DNA of 64,000 nt. Origin: Owenia fusiformis. Lineage: Eukaryota; Annelida; Polychaeta; Sabellida; Oweniidae. The notes beneath the pieces were generated by a model, which worked only from the letters and a program-made list of their open reading frames with translations, was not told the origin of the DNA and ran no database searches. Each line of letters begins with the position of its first letter. The first letter of the stretch is position 1. The position numbers and the translations under genes are program-made. Below, piece by piece: positions 44,662-55,369 of this stretch. The DNA is taken from positions 37,751,759-37,815,758 of the forward strand of contig CAIIXF020000009.1 in the NCBI GenBank assembly GCA_903813345.2, read 5' to 3'.

Positions 44662-46260
44662 ATGGCTGTCAGCAAAAAGCGAGTGCAAGTTAATGACACC
44701 CCTGTATTTGATACAGAGCTTATATACTCCAGAGTAATTGGGTTGATTGCGACTCGCACTGTAGACCTCCCTGAAGTAATATCCCATGAACTCTCCCCAG
44801 TACCGACATCACTATTTGATGAAAATGGAGAAATTAATATCACAACTTCAAAATCAACACTGAAACAAAAGTTACAGATTGAGGTGACTTCAAGAGGAAA
44901 CAATTGCAATGTACGTGTCGTTGATGGGTGTGCCATCCTTTGGATCATAACATGGCCGATGGCTGGCAAAATTGAAAACTTCTGTATTGCTTTCACTAAG
45001 TACATCCTGAGACTCCTAACCGAATCAGATGTATACCTTATCTTTGACAGATATAAAGACAATAGCATAAAGAACAGCACCAGGTCATCTCGAGCTCAAT
45101 CAGCCAGTAGAGTGTATAAGTTAAGCTCTGACACACCTCTCCCTGCACAGAATGTTGTTCTGAATGTGACTGAGAACAAGGTCCAGTTGATAAAGTGTGT
45201 CATCGACCATCTCACTCAAAAAGCTAGTGAAGGATCATTCTCCAACATCCTTGTTATCACAGGTCCTGATCCAACACCTGTACAAATTCACAAAGGAAAT
45301 ATTGGCCAACGTGATGACTTAAGGAACACTCAAGAAGAAGCAGATGTTGTTATCGTACACCAGGTTCTGCATGCTGCCAGTAAAGGCCAACAGAATATCA
45401 GTGTACGCAGTGATGATACTGATGTCTTCCTTCTACTTCTTCATCACTGTCTCAAGCACAAGTTAATTGAAAATAACATCATAATGGAGGGAACATCATC
45501 TGGCCGAGCAAACATTAACATTAATGCAACCATAAATGAACACAAATTAAAAATCCCAAACTTGTTAGCTGCGCATGGTCTCTCTGGCAGTGATACGACA
45601 TCTTGCATGCATGGAATTGGCAAGCTAACAGTCCTGAAGGTGTTAAATAGATACTCACTCGCTAACTTGGGAGATGTCAATGCAGACATGACTGAAGTTG
45701 AGAAAACTTCAACAGAATTTGTTTCTAGATGTTATGGAATTACACCTAAAGTCACAGACAAAATGTCTGATGTGAGATATGCTGTATGGGCAAAGAAAAA
45801 TGCTGCAAAACACATTACAAATGCACCAAAGCTAAAATCCCTCCCACCAACAACAGAAGCATTTTCCCAGCATGTGAAGCGAGCTCATTTCCAAGTAGCT
45901 TTATGGAAAAATGCTGATATGCCTGACCCCCCACTTATCCTTCCAACAGATTATGGTTGGGAAATTAACAGCACGGGATCACTTGTCCCAACAACAATGC
46001 CCAAGGACATACCCTGTGCCCCTGAAGGAATTCTCCAGCTCATTAAGTGCACATGTGCATCAGAGGGCAATGTATGTGGAACTGGGCGATGTTCTTGCTC
46101 CAAGGCATCTTTATCATGTACATTGTTCTGTGTTTGCAAGGGGAATGAGTGCAATAACCAACATACTAAGACAGTAACTGAACAGGAATTGGAAGAAACT
46201 GATGAGGATTTATTGAGGGAAATCCTTGATGAAATTTTAGTAAAAGAAGATAATTCATAA
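44662..46260 (+). CDS. Transposon ORF C: FEN1/XPG-like nuclease with C-terminal CXC domain
   Basis: 532 codons from ATG at 44662, a few codons after the acceptor ttcag at 44648-44652. The FEN1/XPG active-site acids can be placed in order: D89 in VVDG, D129 in IFDRY, E225/E226 and D228 in QEEADV, D252/D254 in DDTDVF, and D311 in SGSDTTS, followed by a hairpin-like GIGKLTVLKVL. R141 and R144 follow FDRY as in the FEN1 arch. Residues ~465-505 hold a Cys-rich CXC (tesmin/TSO1-like) domain: CTCASEGNVCGTGRCSCSKA, then CTLFCVCKGNEC. The nuclease would act in transposition or end processing and the CXC in DNA binding. The function is inferred. Confidence 0.75.
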   Translation: MAVSKKRVQVNDTPVFDTELIYSRVIGLIATRTVDLPEVISHELSPVPTSLFDENGEINITTSKSTLKQKLQIEVTSRGNNCNVRVVDGCAILWIITWPMAGKIENFCIAFTKYILRLLTESDVYLIFDRYKDNSIKNSTRSSRAQSASRVYKLSSDTPLPAQNVVLNVTENKVQLIKCVIDHLTQKASEGSFSNILVITGPDPTPVQIHKGNIGQRDDLRNTQEEADVVIVHQVLHAASKGQQNISVRSDDTDVFLLLLHHCLKHKLIENNIIMEGTSSGRANININATINEHKLKIPNLLAAHGLSGSDTTSCMHGIGKLTVLKVLNRYSLANLGDVNADMTEVEKTSTEFVSRCYGITPKVTDKMSDVRYAVWAKKNAAKHITNAPKLKSLPPTTEAFSQHVKRAHFQVALWKNADMPDPPLILPTDYGWEINSTGSLVPTTMPKDIPCAPEGILQLIKCTCASEGNVCGTGRCSCSKASLSCTLFCVCKGNECNNQHTKTVTEQELEETDEDLLREILDEILVKEDNS

Positions 46261-46629
46261 ATTCAAGATATATATAGCACCAAGAAATGACCCTTGTGGA
46301 ACATCATAATTATTATGTAGGTTACTTTTTACTCATTTCAGATATTTTATATGTGAGAAAGAGATCATAATCAGATGTATTTAGTATCATTTATTGATAA
46401 TTTTGTAGGAAACACTAATATCGATTTGATATTATCACATAATGAGACATTTCATAAATTGTAAGGTTGGCGGCCATCTTGAATTTTTTTTTATTTTTGT
46501 CAAGAAACATTTCTTAAACATATTGGTTTACATCATATTAAAACTCTATTATAGAAAAAACAGCAAGATATGTTTATATGTATGGTAGTTTTCTGTTCTA
46601 ATATGCTGGCTGAAATACATAAAACGTGT

Positions 46630-46780
46630 GAAAATTCAAAATGGCCGCCAAAAAAATTCCTCAAGGATGCCCGTTGGGCATCCGGCAGTTTCTGAATATG
46701 GATATCATGTTTAAACAGAAAATGCAAAAAAAGTTCATATAATAAGCATTTCCACCTCTACTGGCTCTACATCCGGACTA
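46630..46780 (-). repeat. Right terminal inverted repeat of the Academ-like transposon
   Basis: Reverse complement of 40599-40755. The end sequence is ACATCCGGACTA, followed by ATA. Confidence 0.85.
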
Positions 46781-47572
46781 ATATATATATTGTCATAAAG
46801 ATAAAGTTTCAAACCTATTTGATGCATAAACAAAGTGCACAATGTTCCACTGCAAAATAAAAATACATACCTTAACACACTGGCTCCCTTTGCTCGTTTC
46901 TAGTGCCCTAAATTCAGTTTTCTCATGAATATCAAAACAGAGGATCAAATATTTACATGCAAAGTTCTTTGAAAATAATATCCATTCACTGCTGAAAGTG
47001 TGAGCAAACAGGTCAAATATTTACCTACTCTCATTTGGATGCTGTTTTAAAAAGGAACATTTTATATCTCGTAAATAAACACTTAGTCAGCATAGTGAAC
47101 TCGAAGGCCTCATAAAAATAAATCTAATCATTTTAATTTGAAAAAACATGTTAAGGATTGATAAATACCTACAGGTTATAAGGTTCTTATTTACCAAGGA
47201 TTTTCATCCAAATAAATCATATGCATTTAGTTTACTTTAAGCAATGAGAGAACTATTTTAGTGTAGTAATAAGGCACAATATTTGAACATGATTAAATGA
47301 ACAGAAGGCAACATTAATAATATTGCGCATGGACCAAGGGATTGATTCAAAACATATTCTTAAAACATGAATCAAATTTTAATAGCATGGACCAAGGGAT
47401 TCTTTTAAAACTTCCAAATGTTGCAATAACACTTAAGAGGAGGCTTAACATGATTTATGAATATATCAAATATAAAATATATAAAATATATTTTTGCATA
47501 ATTTTTGTATCATCACAACTTACTGCAAATACTGTAGGTTTACATGGTAAAGGAAATATTACTCTACAGAAA
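46781..47572. other. Short gene-free interval with a small duplication
   Basis: GCATGGACCAAGGGATT occurs twice, near 47328 and 47383. Otherwise nothing recognisable. Confidence 0.4.
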
Positions 47573-50500
47573 TTAAGTGTCCTTTGATTTAGATTTCTGC
47601 TTTTTTAATTTTGAAGTATCACTAGAGTCACTTTTCCGCTTCTGTCCTGATTTTTCAATGTTAATGTCCAATTGTTTAGCCATGTGATATGTCCATAAGG
47701 CAAGCTCAACGTCATGTGCCGACCATTCTACCATGTCATCTGAAATAGTTATGGACAGGACTTTTTATGTGGTTTATTGTAATCCTTCATCAATGTATTT
47801 TGGGCTCTCGTTCCAACCCCCCCTCCCTCTGCCTGCATTTTATACAATTAAAATTATATGGAAAAATTGGTGGGAGGGGGAGGTGGCGGATTGAGGAGCA
47901 CTGGAAGTTTCTATCTTAGGTTTTGAATCAGAGTGAACAAATTGTCTTTATGTATGTGTGTTATTTCACTACAATGACATCTCTGCCATCTATTTTGAAT
48001 AAAAATACAAAAATTACAGTGAGACTGTTCTTGATAGTTCTTGTACATTCAAATCAAGAGTTTTTAAAGTGACATTTCTTATTATTCAATGTATAAAGTT
48101 TATATGCAATTACGAAAATAAGTCCAGAAGGGGGTCAAAAACCATTTTGAGTTGATTGCATCTTAAATGACACATTAAGGAAGTTAAATTTAGTATGTAA
48201 TAAACCTTAAAATAATGCCTTAAAATGAGAAAATATCTTCCAGACAAGGATGCTTGGACATTCACCATACCTGTACACCTGGTTTTAATAATAAGGTACT
48301 CTATTTCTAATATGTGTTACCTACCTTCCTTATTTAATCTCTCCATGCATGATTCAATCTGTGCCACATAACTAACATAATGATTCAGTGTATATTGAAG
48401 TGGTTGTAGACCTGGAATCGCAAGCATTGATTCATCCGCCATGAAAGGCGCAACTTCAGGAGCTCCCGCGGCTAATACAGCACTAGCAGTTGCTGGACCA
48501 ACAGCCTTGAGAACAATGAGAGCCTTGATTGCTTCAGATATATTGGGAAGTTTTTTGAAGGCTTTTTTACTTGCTGCAATAACTTCTTCAGGTTTGTTCG
48601 CCTGCACAAGCTCAGTGAGCCTTGGCCGGAATTTGCCTCTCTGAAAAACATTGATAAAACAAACATTTCTCAGGTAGTACTACAGAATATATTCATGTAT
48701 GATTAACTAGAAAAATAGCGACTCCATAGACACAGGCTGGTATCGAAAGATTTGTCCGCTGTAACGGAGCATGCTATTTTTCATAAAAACACTAAGAATG
48801 CTTCACGATTTATTTTTTAACTCATATGTTTCGTTATATCAAAGATAATTACTTACTCCATGCAATGGATATATCATTTGCGTGTAACCTTCACTTCTGT
48901 TTGAAGTCCCATAACGCTAGGAGTAAAATCTATTGAAAACGGCGCCAGAGTATCAAACTCTAAAATGTACCATTTCTTTTTTAACTTTTTAATGGCATGA
49001 TATAGTCACACGATACTATTGACATAATGTTTTCAGCATAATCTGAATGTATTAATGAGATATTAATGCATTGGGTCTTTTTAATTTTTTTATAAAAAAT
49101 AAAATTTATATTTTTTGTCCGCTGTGACGGAGCATTTTCACAGTTCACATTTGCAACTGCTCCGTCACAGCGGACAAAAAAAATAAACATTATTTTTTAT
49201 AAAAGAATTAAAAAGACCAAATACATCAACATCTCATTTATACCTTCATAATAATGCTGAAACCATGTGTAAATATTATCGTGTCACTATATCGTGCCAT
49301 TAGAAAGTTAAACAAGAAATTGTCCATTTTGAAGTATGATACTCCGGCGCCATTTTCAATAGCTTTTCTTCCCAGCGTAATTGGACTCCAAACAGAAGTG
49401 AAAGTTACCTGCAAATGATATATCCATTGCATGGAGTAAGTAATTTTGTATGGTATAACGAAACATATGAGTTAAAAAATAAATCGTGAAGTATTCTTAG
49501 CGTTTTTATGAAAAATAGCATGCTCCGTCACAGCGGACAAATATTTCGATACCAGCCTGTGATAGAGTAGTAAATCACTCTTCATTTTGAACTTAAGAGA
49601 CTTTTGAAACTTAAGTGGCAATCTTGAGTCATCTTTAATATTCTATCAGTATAAAAGAACTAAATCTGCCATCTTGTATTTGACTTATCTACTAATATAT
49701 TAAAATAGTAAAGAGAGCGTTGGACAAGTGATAATATGTCATTTTGAGTTTTGACGTTTATCAAAAGTGCTTCATTTCATTACATAACATTGAATCAGTG
49801 CCATCCTCATCTGGAAGAACTTATCATTCCATCACACATATGGTTCAAATGAAACCCTGAACTTGTGAAGATTGTGGAATTGTGATTTCTATTAGCAATT
49901 CTTTGACAAAACAGTCCTACAAAACACTGCAAAAACCTACGTTCAGACAAAAATAATCATGATTAAAACCTCTTACTTAAACTGATAATAGATAGTCAAG
50001 AATGGTTTGGAAGGTAAATTATTCTATAAATATGTTTTGACTGAGAAATACAAATATAGAATTGATCAATTTCTATGAAAAATCTATTTTAAAATTGTCT
50101 TAGAGAGTGACCAGATCAGCCTGACCTTGAAGTTTTAACACAGGCCATCAATTTCACTTCCAAATATAGAGCTGTCAATCAAATTCTTGAACTGTGTTGG
50201 GGAGTAAAAGTTTTTTTTAGTTTGATTGAGGAAGGTTCTCAGAAATAGAAGTTTTCTAACAACGTTCCAAATATTGATTGTAATAATTTAGAAAGTGATT
50301 TTTGATAAATATCTACAGGTCATAGTGACCTACTTGTAACAGATATTGAAAAAATATTCTTTTTTAGCACAATAAAACAAATTAATAGTCATCTATAAAT
50401 TGTAGATATGCAAGAAACAAAAATATTTTTCTTGAAAATGGTGGCCATTTTTCATATCTACATTAAAAATGTTGTTATTTCTGATATTATAACTGACTAT

Positions 50501-53500
50501 AAATTCATAATCAGCGATATATAGAATGTCTGGTGTGAAAAATAAGTACTAGCCAAAATGTCTTGAGAAATTTGAAAATGTCTGGTGAAAGAAATGACCC
50601 TACCGGGTCATGCAAAGATTTGGAAACAACATTGTGGAATAGTTCAGCACACAATGCGCTGAGTCCAAGGCTTAAATCCTTAAATCTAAATACATTCAGA
50701 CACACCATGAAATCCATAGATCTATCATTTGAGTGATGTATAAGCATGCAGAAATAATTCTATTCAAAAATATTATGGTCCCATATACAAAAAAAAACAA
50801 GATTATTTTCATGTAGACTACACTGTATTCATGTTTTTTACAATAAGGTTTCATAAAATATAAGATTTATGAAAACATATTCTTAAAGTATTTGGTTTAC
50901 ATCAGGATTTTGTCAGCTATTTAAACTCATCCTTCATTAGCAACACTTCAAATATATGTATTCATAAGAACATCTCATAGTGATCAACCAGTCATGTATC
51001 ATGTACATTGTATATATCAATGGTATCTTCAAATTTCAGACAAAGCATTTACATGACAAGATGCCATCACACGATTACACCTGATTGATTAGGAGAAAAC
51101 TTATCTCAGTATAAGTGTCTTAGTTTGTTGGCATGGTTACTATCATAACTGAACACAATTTAGTCTGATATTGTTCCTTAATGTTTTGATTGTATAATTG
51201 TACTATTGTTCAATAACTTAATTTCAGTGTATTATCTTCTCAATGCAACCAATGACTTTTCACAATGACAGTTTATGATGTTCGACTTTGAGCTTCTTTT
51301 CCTTCATTTCTTCAATGTCCATGTTTATAATGTTATCGACAAATTATTGAATATCATTGCTAAGTTTGCATTCAGGAGCATATTTAGCCAACCAATCGTA
51401 AACTTCCTCGACGTGATATCCCGTTGGACCTTGTTCACCTGCATATACAATTCTACCATTTAATACTATATACAGTCTCTCATAAAGTCCCCCATATGCT
51501 TTGTTAGCTTCATCAGTCATTTCATCAACCAATAATGGACAATTCATAGACTTTTCAGACATCTGAGAATCCAATAATTTTGCAGCCTCAAATCGTTCAT
51601 CTATTTTTCTGTGGTGTTTGATTTCGAAATTGTTTGCAAAGCTCCAACCGTCTTGTGGGTGAGCCTCTTCAATATAAACAATCACAAAGTCAGCAACACT
51701 TCTAAAGTCAGACATGACGTTTTTCAACTCGTCCAACTTGGCTATAAATGGAGGTCATGTACAGCTTCCGAAAGCAATCACGTAAGGACGGGATTGTCTA
51801 GCATAGTCCAACAACTTACATTTTGCCTTATTTGGGAATTTCAGCAAATTCGAATTAATTGCTGGCGAACCTAACTTTGCTATTTTGTTGATATCGATCT
51901 TTCTGGCTCTATAGGCTTGAACAAAGGCTTTCCATGTGAAGTATGTTGGGATATGATCTTCTGGCTTTAGATGTTTTACAATATCCATTGTGGAATGCTT
52001 CAAAGCTTCACGATTTCTTTCCTCGACCCAACTGGGCACCAAACCAACAAGATGCCATCTCACTCCCAGCAACAGATACACTAACATACGATACCATAAG
52101 ATTACAAAGTTAAGCAATCCCATTGCTCGTTAATTTTCACTCTGTCCGTACTAGTACACTGTACTTGTTTCTTTTACAAACTTTCTTCTATATTTGTGAT
52201 GACTCATTTTAGACCTCTATTTCAGGTCAAGAGGGACCATTTGACAACCAAGGGAAACATATTTTTAGTTTTACTTAATTATTCTTTTCTGAACCTTTCA
52301 GACTTATATTTGCTTGCTTCTTGCTTCAATATATTACACCAAGAGAGTCATAAACACAAGAATCCCCAGATCCCCAGGCATTTTTGTTGTATAGTATATA
52401 ATTACATGTACATATATTGAGAAGGTTACATCCCTAACCATAATTCATACATGTACATATACTTGTGAGATATCAATAAAAATCAATCATTAATTTCTGT
52501 AACTTCATTGTCATTTAACTCAGGTCCACTCGGTCCATTCCATTGCAAAAAATTCAGGGATTTACATTTGACAACTTTGGCCAAAAATCAGTTGAAACTG
52601 CATGATTTTAAAAGAATTTTTGGCCAAGGGCTGAACTTCCAAAACCTCCTGGATATTGGCCTGTAACTAAATAAAGACCCATGCCCTCTCTGTGCTTTGG
52701 CCTTATGCAACCAGCAGTGTTTATTAATACCACCAATGTTGAAGGACAGATGGACTGACAGCCAGAAGGACTGACTGAGAAACCAATGCTCATATGTCCA
52801 ATTGATCCCATAGGCAAAACATACGAGTCAATAAAAGCATTCAAATATCAATGCTGAGTTTCATTACTTACCATTAGTTTCCATTTCATAAGCTTGCAAA
52901 GTTCTTCATGCGTGATATGTTTTTCATCTCTGCTGGTAATCGCAATAGGAAGATCATTCTGAAACCTGGAAAATATGATAAACCAGACAATTGTGTGGGG
53001 TGAGGAAAATTACTCATGTCCAAATATAATATGGTATTTAGGCCTTAGTTGTGTTCTCATGTTTCATACTGTACTAAATCCTCCTAAACAAGATGATGAT
53101 GTTGAATAGATGAACATTAAGTCCCTAATATTTAAATATGGGGAAATTCAACTTTTTGATCATTCCGCCAAGTGGAAAGACGAATAGATGGCATTTTAAA
53201 AACAAGAATATAGTCCAATTATTGTAATTATTATCAGCATCACCAGTGGTTGGATTTTGGTAAGTAAATGGATGAAAAAGTGTATGTATAGAATAGAATA
53301 TGCACAGTGAGATTAATAGTTAAGAGTTTTGTTGATAATGGTTCACCACAAGTGTGTTAACCAGTTATACACACAACAAATCAATAAAATAAAATTTACA
53401 ATCATGCGACACGGGCATGGTACAAGAACCAATCACGTCAATTGTTTATGCAAAGTTACCATGCTTGCGGTGAAAGATCTACCCACTGCATTGGCATGTT

Positions 53501-53772
53501 GAAGACTAGCACTGCTTGTGAGTATGCCCCAGGTTCAAAAGGTCATTGGGTCAATTATCACCCACACTTTTTAGGCCTTGATTTATTTTGTCAATATTAT
53601 TTCAAATTTCTTACCAGTCATCGAGTTCAATCAAATCTTTTCCTCCTCTGGGTCTTCTAGGGGTCTTAGTTAAAAGCTTTGCTTTTTCTTTCATCACATC
53701 TTTATATGAAACCAGAGCTGTTTGCCATTCTTCCAGGGTACCACAAGAAAACAATTTTTGATTTCCCGCCAT
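47573..53772 (-). CDS. Conserved helix-hairpin-helix protein of unknown function
   Basis: Four coding exons, 53772-53615, 52965-52872, 48640-48325 and 47739-47573, join in phase (2, 0, 1) to 244 aa. The product starts MAGNQKLFSCGTLEEWQTAL. The second exon encodes THEELCKLMKWKLM, and the third RGKFRPRLTELV then a helix-hairpin-helix, LKAVGPATASAVLAAG (~128-143), followed by PEVAPFMADESM. Near the C terminus VEWSAHDVELALWTYHM precedes a Lys/Ser-rich tail with KRKSDSSD and KLKKQKSKSK, probably nuclear. The hairpin resembles DNA-binding hairpins of base-excision glycosylases, but no catalytic residue is evident. I recognise the pattern as a conserved uncharacterised eukaryotic protein and give no function. 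The 4.2-kb third-exon-upstream intron hosts a deiodinase gene and a fold-back element. Confidence 0.8.
48325..48640 (-). CDS. Helix-hairpin-helix exon of the uncharacterised protein
   Basis: Runs from tttttcag|AGAGGCAAA to GAAG|GTAGGT. It carries the RGKFRPRL motif, the LKAVGPATASAVL hairpin and the PFMADES motif. Confidence 0.85.
48731..49561. mobile_element. 831-bp fold-back element with CACAGG ends and 5-bp target duplication
   Basis: Arms of ~400 bp are inverted copies of each other; the ends read CACAGGCTGGTATCGAAA and TTTCGATACCAGCCTGTG. It is flanked by ATAGA at 48726-48730 and 49562-49566. The motif CCGCTGTGACGGAGCA (or its complement) appears four times: once near each end (~48754, ~49523) and twice face-to-face at the centre (~49117-49185). 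No transposase. It lies in the large intron of the helix-hairpin-helix gene, so the transcript could form a long hairpin. Confidence 0.8.
49567..51343. other. Intronic sequence, also 3' flank of the deiodinase
   Basis: AT-rich with no exon. The deiodinase 3' UTR and its SECIS element should lie in the right-hand part of this interval (reading leftwards from 51343), but I could not identify a convincing SECIS by eye. A weak relative of the 25379/38868 repeat occurs near 51040-51080. Confidence 0.4.
51344..52123 (-). CDS. Iodothyronine deiodinase, selenocysteine-containing, intronless
   Basis: One 260-codon frame (259 aa) interrupted only by an in-frame TGA at 51757-51755, codon 123, in the context FGSCT-U-PPF. 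That is exactly where deiodinases have the catalytic selenocysteine, so it is read as Sec. The N terminus (MGLLNFVILWYRMLVYLLLG) is a membrane anchor. After Sec come the thioredoxin-fold blocks DELKNVMSDFRSVADFVIVY, YIEEAHPQDGWSF, CPLLVDEM, LYERLYIVLNGRIVYAGEQG and GYHVEEVYDWL. Deiodinases remove iodine from thyroid hormones at the ER or plasma membrane; invertebrate substrates are less clear. The start is the first ATG, with G at -3 and +4. It sits on the same strand inside an intron of the helix-hairpin-helix gene. Which vertebrate type (DIO1/2/3) it corresponds to cannot be said. Confidence 0.93.
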
Positions 53773-55369
53773 CTTATTTTGTAATTTTGAAAGTGGTCAA
53801 AAAATTGTTTTGCTTATTCCAGACCTGGAATAATTCTCAACTTATGAAACAATATTTTCATCTTTTCCTTTTGAGGGATTTTATACGAAAAATATCATTT
53901 TAAATGATATACTAGTAATCTATATTTGGCGGTTCCTGAATAATTGAACCAATCAGAACTCTTGTAACATAAATCACTGCCCCGCGGAAAATTCGAAAAA
54001 TATTTACTTTTTCAAAATATTTGAATTACTCCAAGATTTTGATGATTCTGCATACATAACGGCAAATTATAATATCCATTATCAATTTGGAGGTCTATTC
54101 AGGTAATTTCCATTTGAGAAATAACATTTTTGGTTTTAAAATCCACAGGAAAGGAGTCAAATAATATTTTAAATTTTTATTTCAATATTTTGAAATCAAT
54201 GAATGAATCATGTTACTTAGTTTGCACAAAGCTATCTCTTGGGAGTTAGCTTTGCATATCATGATATACCAAGTCCATGTTAAAGGTCTTTTACAGAAAT
54301 GTAAGAAATCGTTGGAACACTTACACTACTTCAATCGATGTATAACATCATAAAGTATCGTTTTAATATTCGTAGAACGCTAGCTGGAGTCGGGAGACAG
54401 TGTAATCGGCTAAAAATGTATTTGGAACTTGTTATTTCCATGTCGTCTGACCAGGAAGTCTTGCCAATGCGCATGCATGTAACCGGAAGCGGAAATCTTG
54501 TGGCATTGTGGCGCATGCACATTACCAAACTTCCTGAGAAGCCATCTCGGAAATTATCGACTCTTCAACATTTTTCATCAATTACAATGTCTCCCGACTC
54601 GGGATAGCCCGATATGGTAAGAAAAACTTTATTTTAGAATGTTATGCATCGATTGAAGTAGGGTAAATGTTTCCAAGATTTCTTACATATTTCCAAAAGA
54701 CCTTTATACAGGACTGGGAATATCGAGTTTTGCATAGCCATTTATCTAAAAGATGGCTATGTGCAAATATAGTAAGAATCATGAATGGTTGAATCAGAAT
54801 GAATTCGCAAGACAAATTGAAATATTGAATTCTTTCTGTGGAGTTGAATATCTGTATTTATCCAATAAGGATACCAACAACAACTTATATTTTCATCAGC
54901 GTGATACACTGGAAAACTTTTACATTGTTACCCGTGTGGAATATTTCATGTATTACATAAACTAAAACGTGTGATGACGATTTTATCACATGTCTAGGAG
55001 ATTTTAAACATTTTGATTTGGTCAGTTGTGATTAGTAATTTTGATGCTAGTAACTGTATTATGTTTTACATGTTTTGAGATTTTGCTTTTGAATGATGTC
55101 ATACCATTGTTTTTGTATTTGACCGTGAAATAATGTGACATCAAACTGATCCAAGACAAAAATATGAAACATCATAACTAGTTGCTTGTAGTAACTAGTG
55201 AGACAGGAAAACTCACACGGTAACCAACCAATCAGACTACTGGAATGTAACATAGTATGTGATAAATTGACAACTGCAGACAGTCTCTGAAGATCAAACA
55301 TGTTCTCTACTTTTTACTAAACTGTTTGTAGGTTGCTGAAGTATAGTAGATCATCAGACAGACAGAAAC
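53773..55369. other. Intergenic region between divergent genes
   Basis: Must contain promoters for the minus-strand helix-hairpin-helix gene and probably CEP95. Most of its middle is an inverted-repeat element (54245-54745). A possible splice acceptor at 55331 (gtttgtag) suggests CEP95 has an upstream 5' UTR exon here or further left. Confidence 0.4.
54245..54745. mobile_element. ~500-bp fold-back element
   Basis: Outer arms share AAGGTCTTTT, ATGTAAGAAATC, CCTACTTCAATCGATG/CACTACTTCAATCGATG and GTCGGGAGACA in inverted orientation. The arms meet near 54485 around GCGCATGCATG. The target-site duplication is not resolved. Confidence 0.65.

Larger units (their letters stand above)
40599..46780 (+). 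mobile_element. 6.2-kb Academ-like DNA transposon, near-intact
   Basis: Terminal inverted repeats of ~150 bp begin TAGTCCGGATGT at both ends; shared blocks include GGTGGAAATGCTTATTATAT, GAACTTTTTTTGCATTTTCT and AAACTGCCGGATGC. A 3-bp ATA flanks each end (40596-40598, 46781-46783), though in AT-rich context. The interior has three plus-strand frames: a zinc-binding N-terminal part, an RNase H-like transposase candidate and a FEN1/XPG-like nuclease with a CXC domain. As I recall, pairing of a DDE-type transposase with an XPG nuclease and 3-4-bp target duplications characterise the Academ superfamily. One frame break separates the first two frames, so this copy may be recently inactivated. The placement is by inference, not search. 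Confidence 0.75.

Noticed and set aside
45911-46177. Second plus-strand frame over the CXC region
   Set aside because: It is a shadow of ORF C in another frame. Only the ORF C frame gives the cysteine pattern.
49238-49432. Minus-strand 64-codon frame near the helix-hairpin-helix gene
   Set aside because: It lies within the right arm of the 831-bp fold-back and has no family resemblance or matching phase.
51001-51343. Possible SECIS element for the deiodinase
   Set aside because: Several ATGA/TGA pairs occur on the minus strand, but none had a convincing helix of about ten pairs with an apical AA loop.
51755-51757. In-frame TGA read as a nonsense mutation (deiodinase pseudogene)
   Set aside because: It falls exactly at the catalytic selenocysteine position of deiodinases and the frame is intact and conserved on both sides.
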